Program-made: the position numbers and the translations under genes | NCBI GenBank assembly: GCA_016197225.1 | Contig: JACPWC010000056.1 | Location: 62,001 to 126,000, forward strand | Length of the DNA: 64,000 nt | Source of the DNA: Chloroflexota bacterium | GTDB taxonomy: Bacteria; Chloroflexota; Anaerolineae; Anaerolineales; VGOW01 | Direction of reading: 5' to 3' | Notes under the pieces: model-generated | The model's input: the letters and a program-made list of their open reading frames with translations, nothing else | Told to the model about the DNA's origin: nothing | Database searches by the model: none | Shown: positions 9,113 through 17,052 of the stretch, piece by piece | Layout of the letters: every line of letters starts with the position of its first letter | Position numbering within the stretch: position 1 is the first letter of the stretch

Positions 9113-9277
9113 GTAGGGGCGATTCATGAATCGCCCTTACCCATGAATCGCCCTTACCCATGAATCGCCCTTACCCATGAATCGCCCCTACTCATGAATC
9201 GCCCTTACCCATGAATCGCCCTTACCCATGAATCGCCCTTACCCATGAATCGCCCTTACCCATGAATCGCCCTTACC
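9113..9277. repeat. Palindrome plus nine-copy 17-bp tandem repeat
   Basis: The unit CATGAATCGCCCTTACC repeats nine times without spacers from 9125 to 9277; one copy (about 9176-9192) reads CGCCCCTACT. The left edge has GTAGGGGCGATT (9113-9124), which pairs with the first unit as a palindrome centred on CATG. The minus-strand gene ending at 9239 takes its last ten or so codons from the array. Not CRISPR, because there are no spacers. Confidence 0.9.
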
Positions 9278-10042
9278 CACCAATCGCACTGCGCCTCGAT
9301 ACGAATCGCCTTCTGCGGTTTGGCAAAGCGAGGCCGTCAACCCGGTGACGGGCGGCGTGCGACTGCCGACCTGAATGCCATAAACAATACCGGCCTGCAT
9401 CAAAAAGTCGCCATAGCTGGCGCTGATCTCCGGCTTGAGACCGGTGACGAAACCATCTTCGCCATCCGCCCACGTCACTGACACCCTCACGCCTGGCAAG
9501 GGCCGGCCGTCGGCGTCAATCACATCAACGATGATGAGCGGCAGGCGCTCGGCCTCGTTGCAATAGGCCTCTTGCGAAACCAAAACGTAATCGTAGATCG
9601 GCGTGGCTGTGGGCGTGAGCGTAGGAAATGTTGTGGAGGATGGAAACGAGGTGACAGTTGGCGGCAGAGTTGGAATCTCAGTGGCGGCCGTCGTGGCGGT
9701 GGGAACCAGCGTCACCGGAGCCACGCCCACGCCAAGCGCGGCGGCCAGGGCCGAGGGCGCAGACGTATCTTTGCCTTCGGCGGCCAGGCGTTGGGCCAAA
9801 GCGGTCACTGCCCCGGCAGGGTCGGCTACACCGAGTTGAGCCATTCGCTGGCGGGCGCGATCCAGATCACCGTCAGCGGTATATGATGTTGCGATCAGAA
9901 GCAGGTATTGATCTTTATAATCGCCGCGGAGGGCCGCAGGGGCAGTGTCGGTATAGCTCACCGGGCTGATCACCCCGCCATAAAACACGCCCAGAGCAAC
10001 GCCAATGATGAGGCCCAGAAGAATCAGCGAAGGTCGGATCAC
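9239..10042 (-). CDS. Single-pass membrane protein with TP-rich stalk, unknown function
   Basis: 267 aa. The N-terminal hydrophobic segment (about 4-24) is probably a membrane anchor. It is followed by a helical region (about 30-110) clearly related to the protein encoded upstream (compare SYTDTAPAALRGDYKDQYLLLIATSYTADGDLDRAR with its neighbour), a Thr/Pro stalk (about 112-150) and a C-terminal beta domain (about 153-250) with DVIDADGRPLPGVRVSV, a carboxypeptidase-regulatory/Ig-like signature. Its start overlaps the upstream gene by ATGA, so the pair is translationally coupled. The last residues (GKGDSWVRAIHG) come from the 17-bp tandem repeat. I cannot assign a function; the pair is probably an envelope complex. 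Confidence 0.7.
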   Translation of the reverse strand: MIRPSLILLGLIIGVALGVFYGGVISPVSYTDTAPAALRGDYKDQYLLLIATSYTADGDLDRARQRMAQLGVADPAGAVTALAQRLAAEGKDTSAPSALAAALGVGVAPVTLVPTATTAATEIPTLPPTVTSFPSSTTFPTLTPTATPIYDYVLVSQEAYCNEAERLPLIIVDVIDADGRPLPGVRVSVTWADGEDGFVTGLKPEISASYGDFLMQAGIVYGIQVGSRTPPVTGLTASLCQTAEGDSYRGAVRLVGKGDSWVRAIHG

Positions 10043-10398
10043 GGCGACTTAACTGGGAGTGGCGGCGGAACAGCGCCGAGGGCAGTTGCCAGCGCGTTAA
10101 GGGCGCGCAGGTCGTCGAGGGAAGCGCCGGCGGCCTGTTGAGCGGCAGTGTCGGCCACAAACTGGCCGGGGTTGGCAAGGTTGAGGGTGGCGAGGCGGGC
10201 GCGGGCGAGATCAAGGTTGGAGTCGAGGGCGTAGGCCTGGGCAATCATCAGCACAAAATCGGCTTTGTGGTCGGCGCGGAGCGTGTCGGGCGAGACATCC
10301 ACGTATTTCACCGGATTGAGAACCCAGGTGTAAAGCACGCCCGCCGCAAATCCGAGGAGGAGGCCGCCAAGCAAATTGAAAAATGCAGTCCGAGTCAT
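10039..10398 (-). CDS. Small single-pass membrane protein, paralogue of the next gene
   Basis: The ATG at 10398 (MTRTAFFNLLGG) puts a hydrophobic anchor at about 6-28; the frame extends 20 codons further upstream, but those residues are polar and lack family resemblance. The following helical region (NPVKYVDVSPDTLRADHKADFVLMIAQAY...) matches the N-terminal half of the downstream protein, here without stalk or beta domain. It overlaps the downstream gene by four bases (ATGA). Likely a tandem duplication in which one copy carries an added extracellular domain. Function unknown. Confidence 0.7.
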   Translation of the reverse strand: MTRTAFFNLLGGLLLGFAAGVLYTWVLNPVKYVDVSPDTLRADHKADFVLMIAQAYALDSNLDLARARLATLNLANPGQFVADTAAQQAAGASLDDLRALNALATALGAVPPPLPVKSP

Positions 10399-10481
10399 TA
10401 ACGCAAACGGGGCGTTCGCGGTATTCACCGCCGCCGCCCCGCGCTCTCCTGATGCCACATGTTATAATCGTGTTTGCAGTG

Positions 10482-10563
10482 TGCCGAAGGTGGGAGTCGA
10501 ACCCACATACCCGAAGGTACACGATTTTGAGTCGTGCGCGTCTGCCAGTTCCGCCACTTCGGC
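10482..10563 (-). tRNA. tRNA-Leu (CAA)
   Basis: On the minus strand the acceptor arms GCCGAAG (10563-10557) and CTTCGGC (10489-10483) pair, followed by discriminator A (10482). The anticodon stem CACGA/TCGTG encloses the loop CTCAAAA, giving anticodon CAA for the UUG codon. A long variable arm (about TACCTTCGGGTA) and the T arm GTGGGTTCGACTCCCAC are present, as expected for class II tRNA-Leu. CCA is not encoded. About 82 nt. Confidence 0.95.
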
Positions 10564-10574
10564 CAACGTGGCAA

Positions 10575-10603
10575 AGTATAGGCGAATGCGACAGATCGGT
10601 CAA
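10575..10603 (-). promoter_or_regulatory. Promoter of tRNA-Leu
   Basis: On the minus strand TTGACC (10603-10598), a 17-base spacer and TATACT (10580-10575) precede the tRNA 5' end by 11 bases. Near-consensus hexamers and ideal spacing make this a convincing housekeeping promoter. Confidence 0.8.
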
Positions 10604-10617
10604 GGATTAGGAACGCC

Positions 10618-10947
10618 GTGAAGACGTTGGAGCCGAATTTGCTAGCCGAAGTGGTCCGGCGCATTTCCGAAGCTGTGGCCCCGGAAAAAATTTACCTCTA
10701 TGGGTCTCATGCTTATGGCACGCCGCATGAAAACAGCGATGTGGATTTGTTGGTGCTGGTCAAGGATAGCGACGCATCATATTACAAGCGAACATTGCCA
10801 ATTTACAAGGCTCTACGTGGCTTATTAATCCCAATCGAAATAAAGGTTGTGACTCAAGAAGAGTTTCAGCGGCGCTTGAAGTGGGTTGTCTCCGTAGAAA
10901 AAGCGGCATCGCTCAAGGGCAAGGTGGTGTATGAGCGAAAACGCTGA
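10618..10947 (+). CDS. MNT-type nucleotidyltransferase domain protein (antitoxin of MNT/HEPN pair)
   Basis: 109 aa. The nucleotidyltransferase signature GSHAYGTPHENSDVDLLVLV carries the GSxxxG helix and the two acidic metal ligands (DVD) of the minimal nucleotidyltransferases. In characterised MNT/HEPN pairs this protein neutralises the HEPN partner, often by AMP-ylating it. Its stop overlaps the ATG of the HEPN frame (10931) by 17 bases, the usual coupled arrangement. It is related to the second module at 25591-25959. GTG at 10618 is the start; the tRNA promoter lies just upstream on the other strand. Confidence 0.85.
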   Translation: MKTLEPNLLAEVVRRISEAVAPEKIYLYGSHAYGTPHENSDVDLLVLVKDSDASYYKRTLPIYKALRGLLIPIEIKVVTQEEFQRRLKWVVSVEKAASLKGKVVYERKR

Positions 10948-11352
10948 TAACGCTCGGGCATGGCTCGAAAAGCCTGGAGCGATTTACTGTCGGCGCGGGT
11001 ATTAGTGGCTAATCAGCCTCCGATTTTGGATACTGCTTGTTTTCACTGCCAACAAGTGGCAGAAAAATCGCTCAAGGCCTATTTAGTCTTCAAGGGCGTC
11101 GTTTTTGAGAAAACACATAGCATGAGCTATTTGCTTGGCATGTGCTTGATACAGGACACAAATTTCACCTCTGTGCAAGAACAAGCAGAATTTCTAAACC
11201 CATTCGCCGTCGAGGTGCGCTATCCCGGTGACGCTGTCATGCCCTCAGCTGAAGAATCAGATGAAGCTCTGGCCGCCACGACGGCGATCTGGAGTTTTGT
11301 GCTGACACAGCTACCGGAAGAGTGTCATCCCTCGCGCCATCAATCTTCATGA
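10931..11352 (+). pseudogene. HEPN-domain protein of MNT/HEPN module, frameshifted
   Basis: From ATG 10931 the frame reads MSENADNARAWLEK, a typical HEPN N-terminus, then leaves frame at the A4 run 10968-10971. Adding one A gives ...WLEKAWSDLLSARVL, and the rest (FHCQQVAEKSLKAYLVFKG, FEKTH, EVRYPGD) is an intact HEPN domain ending at 11352. As sequenced, only a protein from the internal ATG at 10960 (MARKAWSDLL, 130 aa) could be made, missing about ten residues and without a visible Shine-Dalgarno. It is either a real inactivating deletion or a homopolymer sequencing error. HEPN proteins of this type are RNases acting as toxins. The end overlaps ychF by ATGA. Confidence 0.8.
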
Positions 11353-12428
11353 AACTAGGCATCATCGGTCTCCCCCAATCAGGCAAAACGACAATTTTCA
11401 ACGCTCTCACTGGCGGCCACAAACCGGTAGGCCAGCTTGCAGGCGGCGGGCGGTTTGAAGTCACTCAAGCCGTCGTATCTGTGCCCGACGAGCGCGTAGA
11501 CAAACTCTCGGCGATGTTCAAGCCGAAGAAGACGATCCACGCCCAGGTGGCTTATGCGGATATTGCCGGACTCGAAGAAGGCGCCGGCAAGGCCGGGTTT
11601 AGCGGCCCGCTGTTAAATCAACTGGCGACGATGGATGGCCTGATCCACGTGGTTCGGGCCTTTGAGAATCCGTCCCTGCCCCACCCTAGCGGTAGTGTGA
11701 ACCCGGCCCGCGACAAGACCAACGTGGAAGCCGACTTGCTGTTGAACGACCTGGTGGCCGTGGAGCGCAAGCTGGAGCGGCTGGCCGACGATTTGCGCAA
11801 GGGCGGTGTGAAGGATAAGACGTTGATCCAGCGCGAGCAGACGTTGTTTACCCATCTGCACGAAGCTCTGTCTGCCGAGAAGCCTCTGCGCGAACTTGAA
11901 TTGATGGCAGAAGACGAAAAGGTTTTGTCGTCGCATGCATTCCTCACTCGCAAGCCTTTGCTCACCGTCATCAATATCGGAGATGACGACAAAGAACCGG
12001 AGTCAGGTGGGGCGAGTTTCCAACTCGCCTTACGGGGGCGGCTGGAGATGGACATCGCCCAGCTTTCCCCCGAAGATGCGGCGACGTTTCTGGCCGAGTA
12101 CAACATTGCCGAGCCAAGCCTTCGCAGAATGATCAGGTTGTCGTACGATCTGCTGGGCCTGCAATCGTTCTTCACCGTAGGCGAAGATGAAGTGCGAGCC
12201 TGGACGGTGAAGCGCGGAGCGACCGCCCCGGAGGCGGCCGGCGAGATTCACTCCGACTTGCGCGAGGGCTTCATCCGCGCCGAGACGTTCAGCTACGGTG
12301 ACTTGATGAGCGCCGGCGGCCTGGCCGAAGTGAAGGCCAAAGGCAAATTCCGGCTCGAAGGCAAAGAATATATTGTGAAAGACGGCGATATTTTGAATAT
12401 CCGATTTAGCCCACCAGCGAAAAAGTAA
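11349..12428 (+). CDS. ychF: Redox/ribosome-associated ATPase YchF (OLA1 family)
   Basis: The ATG at 11349 (MKLGIIGLPQSGKTT) gives 359 aa, close to the 363-aa E. coli protein. G1 P-loop GLPQSGKTT, G3-region ADIAGLEEGAG, and the C-terminal TGS-like segment with GATAPEAAGEIHSD, FIRAETFSYGDL and VKDGDILNIRF are all present. YchF binds the ribosome, hydrolyses ATP rather than GTP and affects stress responses. Residues about 218-230 (SGGASFQLALRG) replace part of a variable loop and are encoded by a palindromic dispersed repeat (12007-12033). The start overlaps the HEPN stop by four bases, so it may be co-transcribed with that module. Confidence 0.95.
   Translation: MKLGIIGLPQSGKTTIFNALTGGHKPVGQLAGGGRFEVTQAVVSVPDERVDKLSAMFKPKKTIHAQVAYADIAGLEEGAGKAGFSGPLLNQLATMDGLIHVVRAFENPSLPHPSGSVNPARDKTNVEADLLLNDLVAVERKLERLADDLRKGGVKDKTLIQREQTLFTHLHEALSAEKPLRELELMAEDEKVLSSHAFLTRKPLLTVINIGDDDKEPESGGASFQLALRGRLEMDIAQLSPEDAATFLAEYNIAEPSLRRMIRLSYDLLGLQSFFTVGEDEVRAWTVKRGATAPEAAGEIHSDLREGFIRAETFSYGDLMSAGGLAEVKAKGKFRLEGKEYIVKDGDILNIRFSPPAKK
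12007..12033. repeat. Palindromic repeat inserted in frame in ychF
   Basis: GTGGGGCGAGTT (12007-12018), TCC, AACTCGCCTTAC (12022-12033): a 12-bp stem with one or two mismatches. The outer bases (GTRGGGCGA and TCGCC-TTAC) match those of the palindrome at 9113, but the core differs. It encodes the extra peptide SGGASFQLALRG in YchF. Confidence 0.75.
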
Positions 12429-12429
12429 T

Positions 12430-12472
12430 CAGTGGACAGTGTTCACTGACCACTGTCCACTGACCACTGAAA
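12430..12472. repeat. CAGTGGA-type heptamer repeat, inverted
   Basis: TCAGTGGACAGTG (12430-12442) pairs perfectly with CACTGTCCACTGA (12452-12464), followed by another CCACTG unit. It fills most of the ychF-pepF gap and could fold in the transcript. Confidence 0.75.
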
Positions 12473-12482
12473 GGAATTCCTC

Positions 12483-14258
12483 ATGACTTACACCCAATCC
12501 CGTTGGAAACTCGAGGCCCTGATTCCGTCTTCGGCGGAGGGGCCGGAAATTGAGAAAGCCATCAAGGCATTCGACAAACATGTAAAGAAGAACGAAGGCT
12601 GGCGCAAAAAGCTCAAGGCATCTATATCTGTCAAAGAGTTCCTGTCCCTGCTCAAGGATTATGAAGCCATGCAAGAGTCCGGGTTGCGGCTCAACGCCTT
12701 TGCCGGCTTGCAGTTCTCTGCCGACACCCAGAATCAGGCCGCCCTGGCCGTGCTGGGCCGGGTGGAGCAGTTGACGGCTGAGGCGCAGAACCGCCTGCTG
12801 TTCTTTTCGTTGTGGTGGAAGGCTCTGGACGACAAGAACGCGGCCCGGCTGATGAAGGCTTCGGGCGATTTGCGCTACTGGCTGGAAGAGATGCGGCACT
12901 TCAAGCCGCACACTCTTTCCGAAGCTGAAGAGAAAGTGGTCAACATCAAAAACGTCAACGGCCCGAACGCCATTCAGACGTTGTATGAAATGATCACCAA
13001 CAAATTCACTTTTACCATCGAAGTCAATGGTGAAAAGAAGACACTCACCCGTGACTCGCTGATGGTCTATGCCCGGGGCGCAGACGCCGGTCTGCGCGAG
13101 GCGGCCTACAAAGAGTTGTATCGAGTCTACGGTGAACAGGGCCTTTTGCTCTCGCAGATTTACGCCAATTTGATGCGCGATTGGCGCAGTGAGAATGTGA
13201 GCCTGCGCAAATTCAAAAGCCCGATTGCCCCGCGTAACCTGGCGAACGACATGCCGGACAGTGTCGTGGAAACCCTGCTGAAGGTCATCAAAGATAACGC
13301 CGGAGTCTTTCAACGCTACTTCAAACTCAAAGCCAAGTGGATCGGGGCCCCTTCGGGAAAACTGCGCCGCTACGACATTTATGCCCCGCTTGCGGGCTCG
13401 GAGAAAGAGTATCCCTACGATTTGGGCGTGAACATGGTTCTGGACACCTTTAGCGAGTTCTCGCCGCGGGTGGGCCAGTTGGCGAAGAAGGTGTTTGACG
13501 ACGGCCACGTGGACTCGGAAGTGCGGCCCGGCAAACGCGGCGGCGCATTCTGCGCCGGTGTGCTTCCAGGCATGTCGCCCTGGGTTCTGCTCAACTACAA
13601 CAATAAGGCGCAAGACGTGGCGACCACCGCTCACGAAATGGGCCACGCCATTCACGCCCTGCTGGCCGCCGACCACTCCCCCCTCACCTTCCACTCGGCC
13701 CTGCCGATGGCCGAGACTGCTTCAGTGTTCTCCGAAATTCTGCTCACCGAAAAACTGTTAGCCCAGGGAACCGACCCGGCGGTGAAGCGCGACCTGCTGG
13801 CTAAATCAATTGACGACGCTTACGCCACCGTCGGGCGACAGGGCTTCTTTGCCATGTGGGAGAAGGAAGCGCATGAGCTGGTGAAAAACGGCAAGACTGC
13901 TGACGAGATGGCCGAGCGCTACCTCGAAACGCTCAAGGAGCAATTCGGCGACGCGGTCGAAGTCAGCGACGAGTTCAAGTGGGAGTGGGTGTCCATTCCA
14001 CACTTCTATTCTGTGCCGTTTTACGTGTACGCCTACTCGTTCGGCCAACTGCTGGTGCTGGCGCTTTATGAAATGTACAAGCGCGAAGGCGAAGCCTTCA
14101 AGCCCAAGTATCTCAAGATTCTGACCTATGGCGGATCCGAAGCGCCAGCCAGGATTCTCAAAGAAGCGGGCATCAACATCGCCTCGGCCAAGTTCTGGCA
14201 GGGCGGCTTTGACGCGATTGGCCGGATGATTGACGAGTTGGAGAGGATGGAAGCGTAG
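12483..14258 (+). CDS. pepF: M3-family oligoendopeptidase F
   Basis: 591 aa, the usual size of the pepF/M3 clade. These are cytosolic zinc metallopeptidases that cleave short peptides released by proteases. The zinc site is HEMGH (His384, Glu385, His388) in the segment VATTAHEMGHAIHALLA, and the third ligand region MAETASVFSEILL follows about 28 residues later. The N-terminal helical domain and the C-terminal YVYAYSFGQLLVLALYEMY region are complete. The ATG at 12483 has AAGGAA eight bases upstream. A bidirectional terminator follows at 14291. No secretion signal. Confidence 0.93.
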   Translation: MTYTQSRWKLEALIPSSAEGPEIEKAIKAFDKHVKKNEGWRKKLKASISVKEFLSLLKDYEAMQESGLRLNAFAGLQFSADTQNQAALAVLGRVEQLTAEAQNRLLFFSLWWKALDDKNAARLMKASGDLRYWLEEMRHFKPHTLSEAEEKVVNIKNVNGPNAIQTLYEMITNKFTFTIEVNGEKKTLTRDSLMVYARGADAGLREAAYKELYRVYGEQGLLLSQIYANLMRDWRSENVSLRKFKSPIAPRNLANDMPDSVVETLLKVIKDNAGVFQRYFKLKAKWIGAPSGKLRRYDIYAPLAGSEKEYPYDLGVNMVLDTFSEFSPRVGQLAKKVFDDGHVDSEVRPGKRGGAFCAGVLPGMSPWVLLNYNNKAQDVATTAHEMGHAIHALLAADHSPLTFHSALPMAETASVFSEILLTEKLLAQGTDPAVKRDLLAKSIDDAYATVGRQGFFAMWEKEAHELVKNGKTADEMAERYLETLKEQFGDAVEVSDEFKWEWVSIPHFYSVPFYVYAYSFGQLLVLALYEMYKREGEAFKPKYLKILTYGGSEAPARILKEAGINIASAKFWQGGFDAIGRMIDELERMEA

Positions 14259-14290
14259 AAAACCCCAACGCCCAAAATCCCAAGAACCAA

Positions 14291-14325
14291 AAGAGCCTGA
14301 CGGTTTTGTGCCGCAGGCTCTTTTT
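14291..14325 (+). terminator. Bidirectional Rho-independent terminator between pepF and htpG
   Basis: AAGAGCCTG (14291-14299) and CAGGCTCTT (14314-14322) form a perfect 9-bp stem with a 14-base loop, followed by TTT. It lies between convergent genes, and A-rich sequence on the other side also suits minus-strand termination. Confidence 0.8.
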
Positions 14326-14350
14326 CTAATCTCCAATCTCTAATCTCTAT
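14326..14350. repeat. TCTAATCTCCAA-type heptamer repeat at the 3' end of htpG
   Basis: Tandem AATCTCC/AATCTCT units. The last codons (Asn-Arg-Asp) and stop of htpG fall within it. The complementary units occur at the other end of htpG (16196-16230), so the gene is bracketed by inverted copies. Confidence 0.65.
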
Positions 14351-16193
14351 TTCTCACCGCCGCTTCCATGAGTTGCTGAATTCGCGGCAACATCTCTGCC
14401 GGGTTGGGATGCAGGCCCTCGATGAGCAGGGAACTTTCGAACAACTGGTCAATGCAGGCCGTCAACAGCGGCTCGGACTCCGGTTGAGCCGCCATCTCGG
14501 CCAGTCGGCGGATGAGGCCGTGGCGGCGGTTGATCTCCAGCACCCGCTTTGGCATCTCGAAGTCTTTGTTGAGCAGGCGCTGGATACGAACCATCTCCTG
14601 CGCCGCGTTCGCGCCCGGCGCAACCAGCCGGGCCGGGCTGTCCACCAGCCGCTCCGAGGCCCGCACGTCCACAACCTTATCGCCCAACCGTTCTTTGAAT
14701 TTGGCGACCAGCCCTTCAAACTCGCCCGTCGGTGTTTCGGCCTCTTCAGGCTTCGATTGGTCTTGAGGAAGGTCGAGCGTCGGGTCGTCCACGCTTTGAA
14801 CTTTGAAGCCTTCATACTCTTGCAGGCCGGCCAGCATGAAGTTGTCAATCGGATCGGTCAGGTAGAGGGCTTCAAGGCTGTGGCGGCGGAAATAATCCAG
14901 GTGAGGGCTAATGGCGGCTGAACCGGCGCTGTCGGCCAACAGGTAGTAAATGGATTTCTGCGACGGCTGGGCGCGTCCCACATAGTCTGAGAGTGAAACC
15001 AGCTCATCGGCTTTCGAGGAATGAAAACGCAGGAGCGGCAAGAGCTTTTCTCGTCCAGCGTAGTCGGTGGCCAGACCTTCTTTGACGTAAACGCCGAACT
15101 CGTTCCAGAACGCGGCGTACTTGTCTTTGTCGTCGGCGGCCAGCTTTTTCAGTTCGTCAATCAGCTTGTGGGTCAGCGCCGTCTTGATGCGCTCCATCAC
15201 TTTGTTCGATTGCACCGTTTCGCGCGAGACGTTGAGCGGCAGGTCTTCCGAGTCGGCAACGCCCTGCACAAAACGGAAGTGATTTGGCAAAAGGTCTTTG
15301 CAGTAGTCCTGAATCAATACTTTGCGCGAATATAGTTTCAGCCCTTCCTCTTTTCGCGCCGCAAGGATGCCGCGCTCGGACTTGGCCGGGATGAAGAGCA
15401 TGGCGTAGATTTGCACCGGGGCGTCGGTGTTGAGGTGCGCCCGAAGCAGTGGCGGCTCAAACTCCAGAGTCAACTGGCGATAAAAATCGTTGGCCTGCTC
15501 GTCGGTCACCGAGGCGGCTGTTTGCCGCCAGATGGCCGTCTGCCGGTTGATCGCTTTATCCTTGAGATAGATCGGGAAGGCGACAAAGTCGGAGTGCTTG
15601 TGGATGGCTTGCTCCAGCCGCCAGTCTTTGGCGAAGTCGCTCGCGTCTTCTTTGAGTTTAAGGGTGATGGCCGTGCCCCGGTCAGTTTTATCCGCCGGGG
15701 TGATAGTGTAAGAGTCGCCGCCCTGAGTCGTCCACGCCCAGGCCGTGTCGCCGGGGCGGTACGAACGCGAAGTGACGGTGATCTCGTCGGCCACCATCAG
15801 GGCCGAGTAGAAGCCCACGCCGAAGCGGCCAATGATGTCGCTGGCTTTAGCGCCCTCTTTGAGCGACTCGAGAAACGCCGCCGCGCCGGAGTGAGCAATT
15901 GTGCCCAGATTGGCGATCAACTCGTCGTGATTCATGCCGATGCCGGTGTCGGCAATGGTCAAGGTTTTGCCGTCTTCTGACCCTGTGACCGTGATCTTAA
16001 GTTCAGCGTCCGAGTCGAGCACGTCGCGGTTGGTGAGCGTCTCGAACTGCAAACGGTTGAGGGCGTCGGAGGCGTTGGAGACCAGTTCGCGGAGAAAGAT
16101 TTCGCGGTCGGTGTAGAGCGAGTGGGCCAGGATGTTGAGCAGTTGGCGCACTTCGGCGCGGAATTCGATAGTTTGAGGGTTTTCAGTAGTCAT
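14340..16193 (-). CDS. htpG: Molecular chaperone HtpG (Hsp90)
   Basis: 617 aa, a normal bacterial Hsp90 length. The GHKL ATPase domain shows LRELVSNASDALNRL, ADTGIGM and IGRFGVGFYSA. The middle domain includes the catalytic-arginine region LPLNVSRETVQSNKVM, and the C-terminal dimerisation domain is complete. The ATG at 16193 starts MTTENPQTIEFRAEVRQLL, which is the conserved beginning. HtpG is a cytosolic ATP-dependent chaperone helping client proteins mature, usually induced by heat; I see no obvious heat-shock operator upstream, only repeat DNA. It is transcribed convergently with pepF. Confidence 0.97.
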   Translation of the reverse strand: MTTENPQTIEFRAEVRQLLNILAHSLYTDREIFLRELVSNASDALNRLQFETLTNRDVLDSDAELKITVTGSEDGKTLTIADTGIGMNHDELIANLGTIAHSGAAAFLESLKEGAKASDIIGRFGVGFYSALMVADEITVTSRSYRPGDTAWAWTTQGGDSYTITPADKTDRGTAITLKLKEDASDFAKDWRLEQAIHKHSDFVAFPIYLKDKAINRQTAIWRQTAASVTDEQANDFYRQLTLEFEPPLLRAHLNTDAPVQIYAMLFIPAKSERGILAARKEEGLKLYSRKVLIQDYCKDLLPNHFRFVQGVADSEDLPLNVSRETVQSNKVMERIKTALTHKLIDELKKLAADDKDKYAAFWNEFGVYVKEGLATDYAGREKLLPLLRFHSSKADELVSLSDYVGRAQPSQKSIYYLLADSAGSAAISPHLDYFRRHSLEALYLTDPIDNFMLAGLQEYEGFKVQSVDDPTLDLPQDQSKPEEAETPTGEFEGLVAKFKERLGDKVVDVRASERLVDSPARLVAPGANAAQEMVRIQRLLNKDFEMPKRVLEINRRHGLIRRLAEMAAQPESEPLLTACIDQLFESSLLIEGLHPNPAEMLPRIQQLMEAAVRNRD

Positions 16194-16195
16194 AG

Positions 16196-16230
16196 GTTAG
16201 AGGATTAGAGATTGGAGATTGGAGATTTTC
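16196..16230. repeat. GATTGGA/GATTAGA heptamer repeat upstream of htpG
   Basis: TTAGAGGATTAGAGATTGGAGATTGGAGATT: four or so 7-base units with small variations, the reverse complement of the units at 14326-14350. It occupies the htpG ribosome-binding region. Confidence 0.7.
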
Positions 16231-16268
16231 ATTACTGAGGTTTTTCTCTGTGGTTCAGTGGTGAAATA

Positions 16269-16982
16269 TTACCTCAGTTTTTTGAGTTCCCCAATTTCCC
16301 GTATGACACGGCAATCAGCGTCGGGGAAGAGACCTTTGGGGTCAATGAGGACGGGGGTCAGGCCGGCGCGGCGAGCGCCGACGATGTCGGCGTAGAAATT
16401 ATCGCCAACGTAGGCGGCCTGTTCGGGAGCGCAACCGGCCAGCGTTGCCGCTTGCAAAAAGATTCCGGGCGCGGGTTTCCAACTCTGCGCTTGCCCGGCG
16501 GAGAGGGTGAAGTGGAAGAAGCCGCTGAGGCCCAAATCGGCGGCCAGCCCGTCCAGCGGTTCAGGGCGGTTGGAGACCAAGCCCAGGGTGTAGCCGTCGG
16601 CGCGAAGTTGAGTCAAGGTCGGGATCACGTCGTCGGGAACATGGTGGACCGGCTTGTAGTCTTCGTCAAACCGTTTGTTGACCTGTTGACCCAGCGCCGG
16701 CAAATCGCCGTCAATCCCGAAGGCCTGCAGGAGCCGGGTTGTGTAACGCACCCAGAAGTCGCCGGTCTCGCCGCTAAACTCCTTGCGGTCAATGGTCTGC
16801 TCCGGCGATTCGGCCCAGTAGTAGTGAGTCCAGCGCTCGGCGTGGTGTTGCTGGCTTTGGCTGAGCGGGTGACCGAGTTCGGCCAGGTAGCCGACGAAGG
16901 TGTCGAAGCCGTTGGGGTGATTATGACGGAGCGTGCCGTCGAGGTCGAAGAGGATCGCGTGAAGAGAGTTTCCGTTTTTCAT
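16269..16982 (-). CDS. HAD-superfamily phosphatase
   Basis: 237 aa. All four HAD motifs are visible: FDLDGTL (nucleophile Asp13, acid Asp15), LVSNR (motif II), the Lys in QSWKPAPGIF (motif III) and GDNFYADIVGARRAG (motif IV). The cap between motifs I and II is helical (C1 type), as in phosphoglycolate phosphatase and related haloacid dehalogenase-like enzymes. The substrate cannot be told from sequence. It stands alone on the minus strand, 75 bases upstream of htpG, and diverges from the dienelactone hydrolase gene. Confidence 0.85.
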   Translation of the reverse strand: MKNGNSLHAILFDLDGTLRHNHPNGFDTFVGYLAELGHPLSQSQQHHAERWTHYYWAESPEQTIDRKEFSGETGDFWVRYTTRLLQAFGIDGDLPALGQQVNKRFDEDYKPVHHVPDDVIPTLTQLRADGYTLGLVSNRPEPLDGLAADLGLSGFFHFTLSAGQAQSWKPAPGIFLQAATLAGCAPEQAAYVGDNFYADIVGARRAGLTPVLIDPKGLFPDADCRVIREIGELKKLR

Positions 16983-16998
16983 CGGGGCTAATTGTAAC

Positions 16999-17029
16999 TT
17001 GACTCAGGCCGCAGAGGGTGGTTTAGAAT
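16999..17029 (+). promoter_or_regulatory. Probable promoter of dienelactone hydrolase gene
   Basis: TTGACT (16999-17004) and TAGAAT (17024-17029) are 19 bases apart, a slightly long spacing. If real, the transcript starts downstream of 17035, which rules out the longer reading frame that begins at 16999 and supports the ATG at 17053. Confidence 0.4.
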
Positions 17030-17052
17030 TGGCTTTGGAGGAGACAACCAAA

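Noticed and set aside
9125-9277. Possible CRISPR array
   Set aside because: The 17-bp units touch each other with no spacers, and there are no cas genes; it is a simple tandem repeat.
12429-13694. 421-aa minus-strand open frame
   Set aside because: Antisense to the clear zinc peptidase gene pepF; no family features.
16999-17052. Upstream start for the dienelactone hydrolase
   Set aside because: It begins with TTG that is part of a likely -35 box, and the 18 extra residues would precede the hydrophobic signal.
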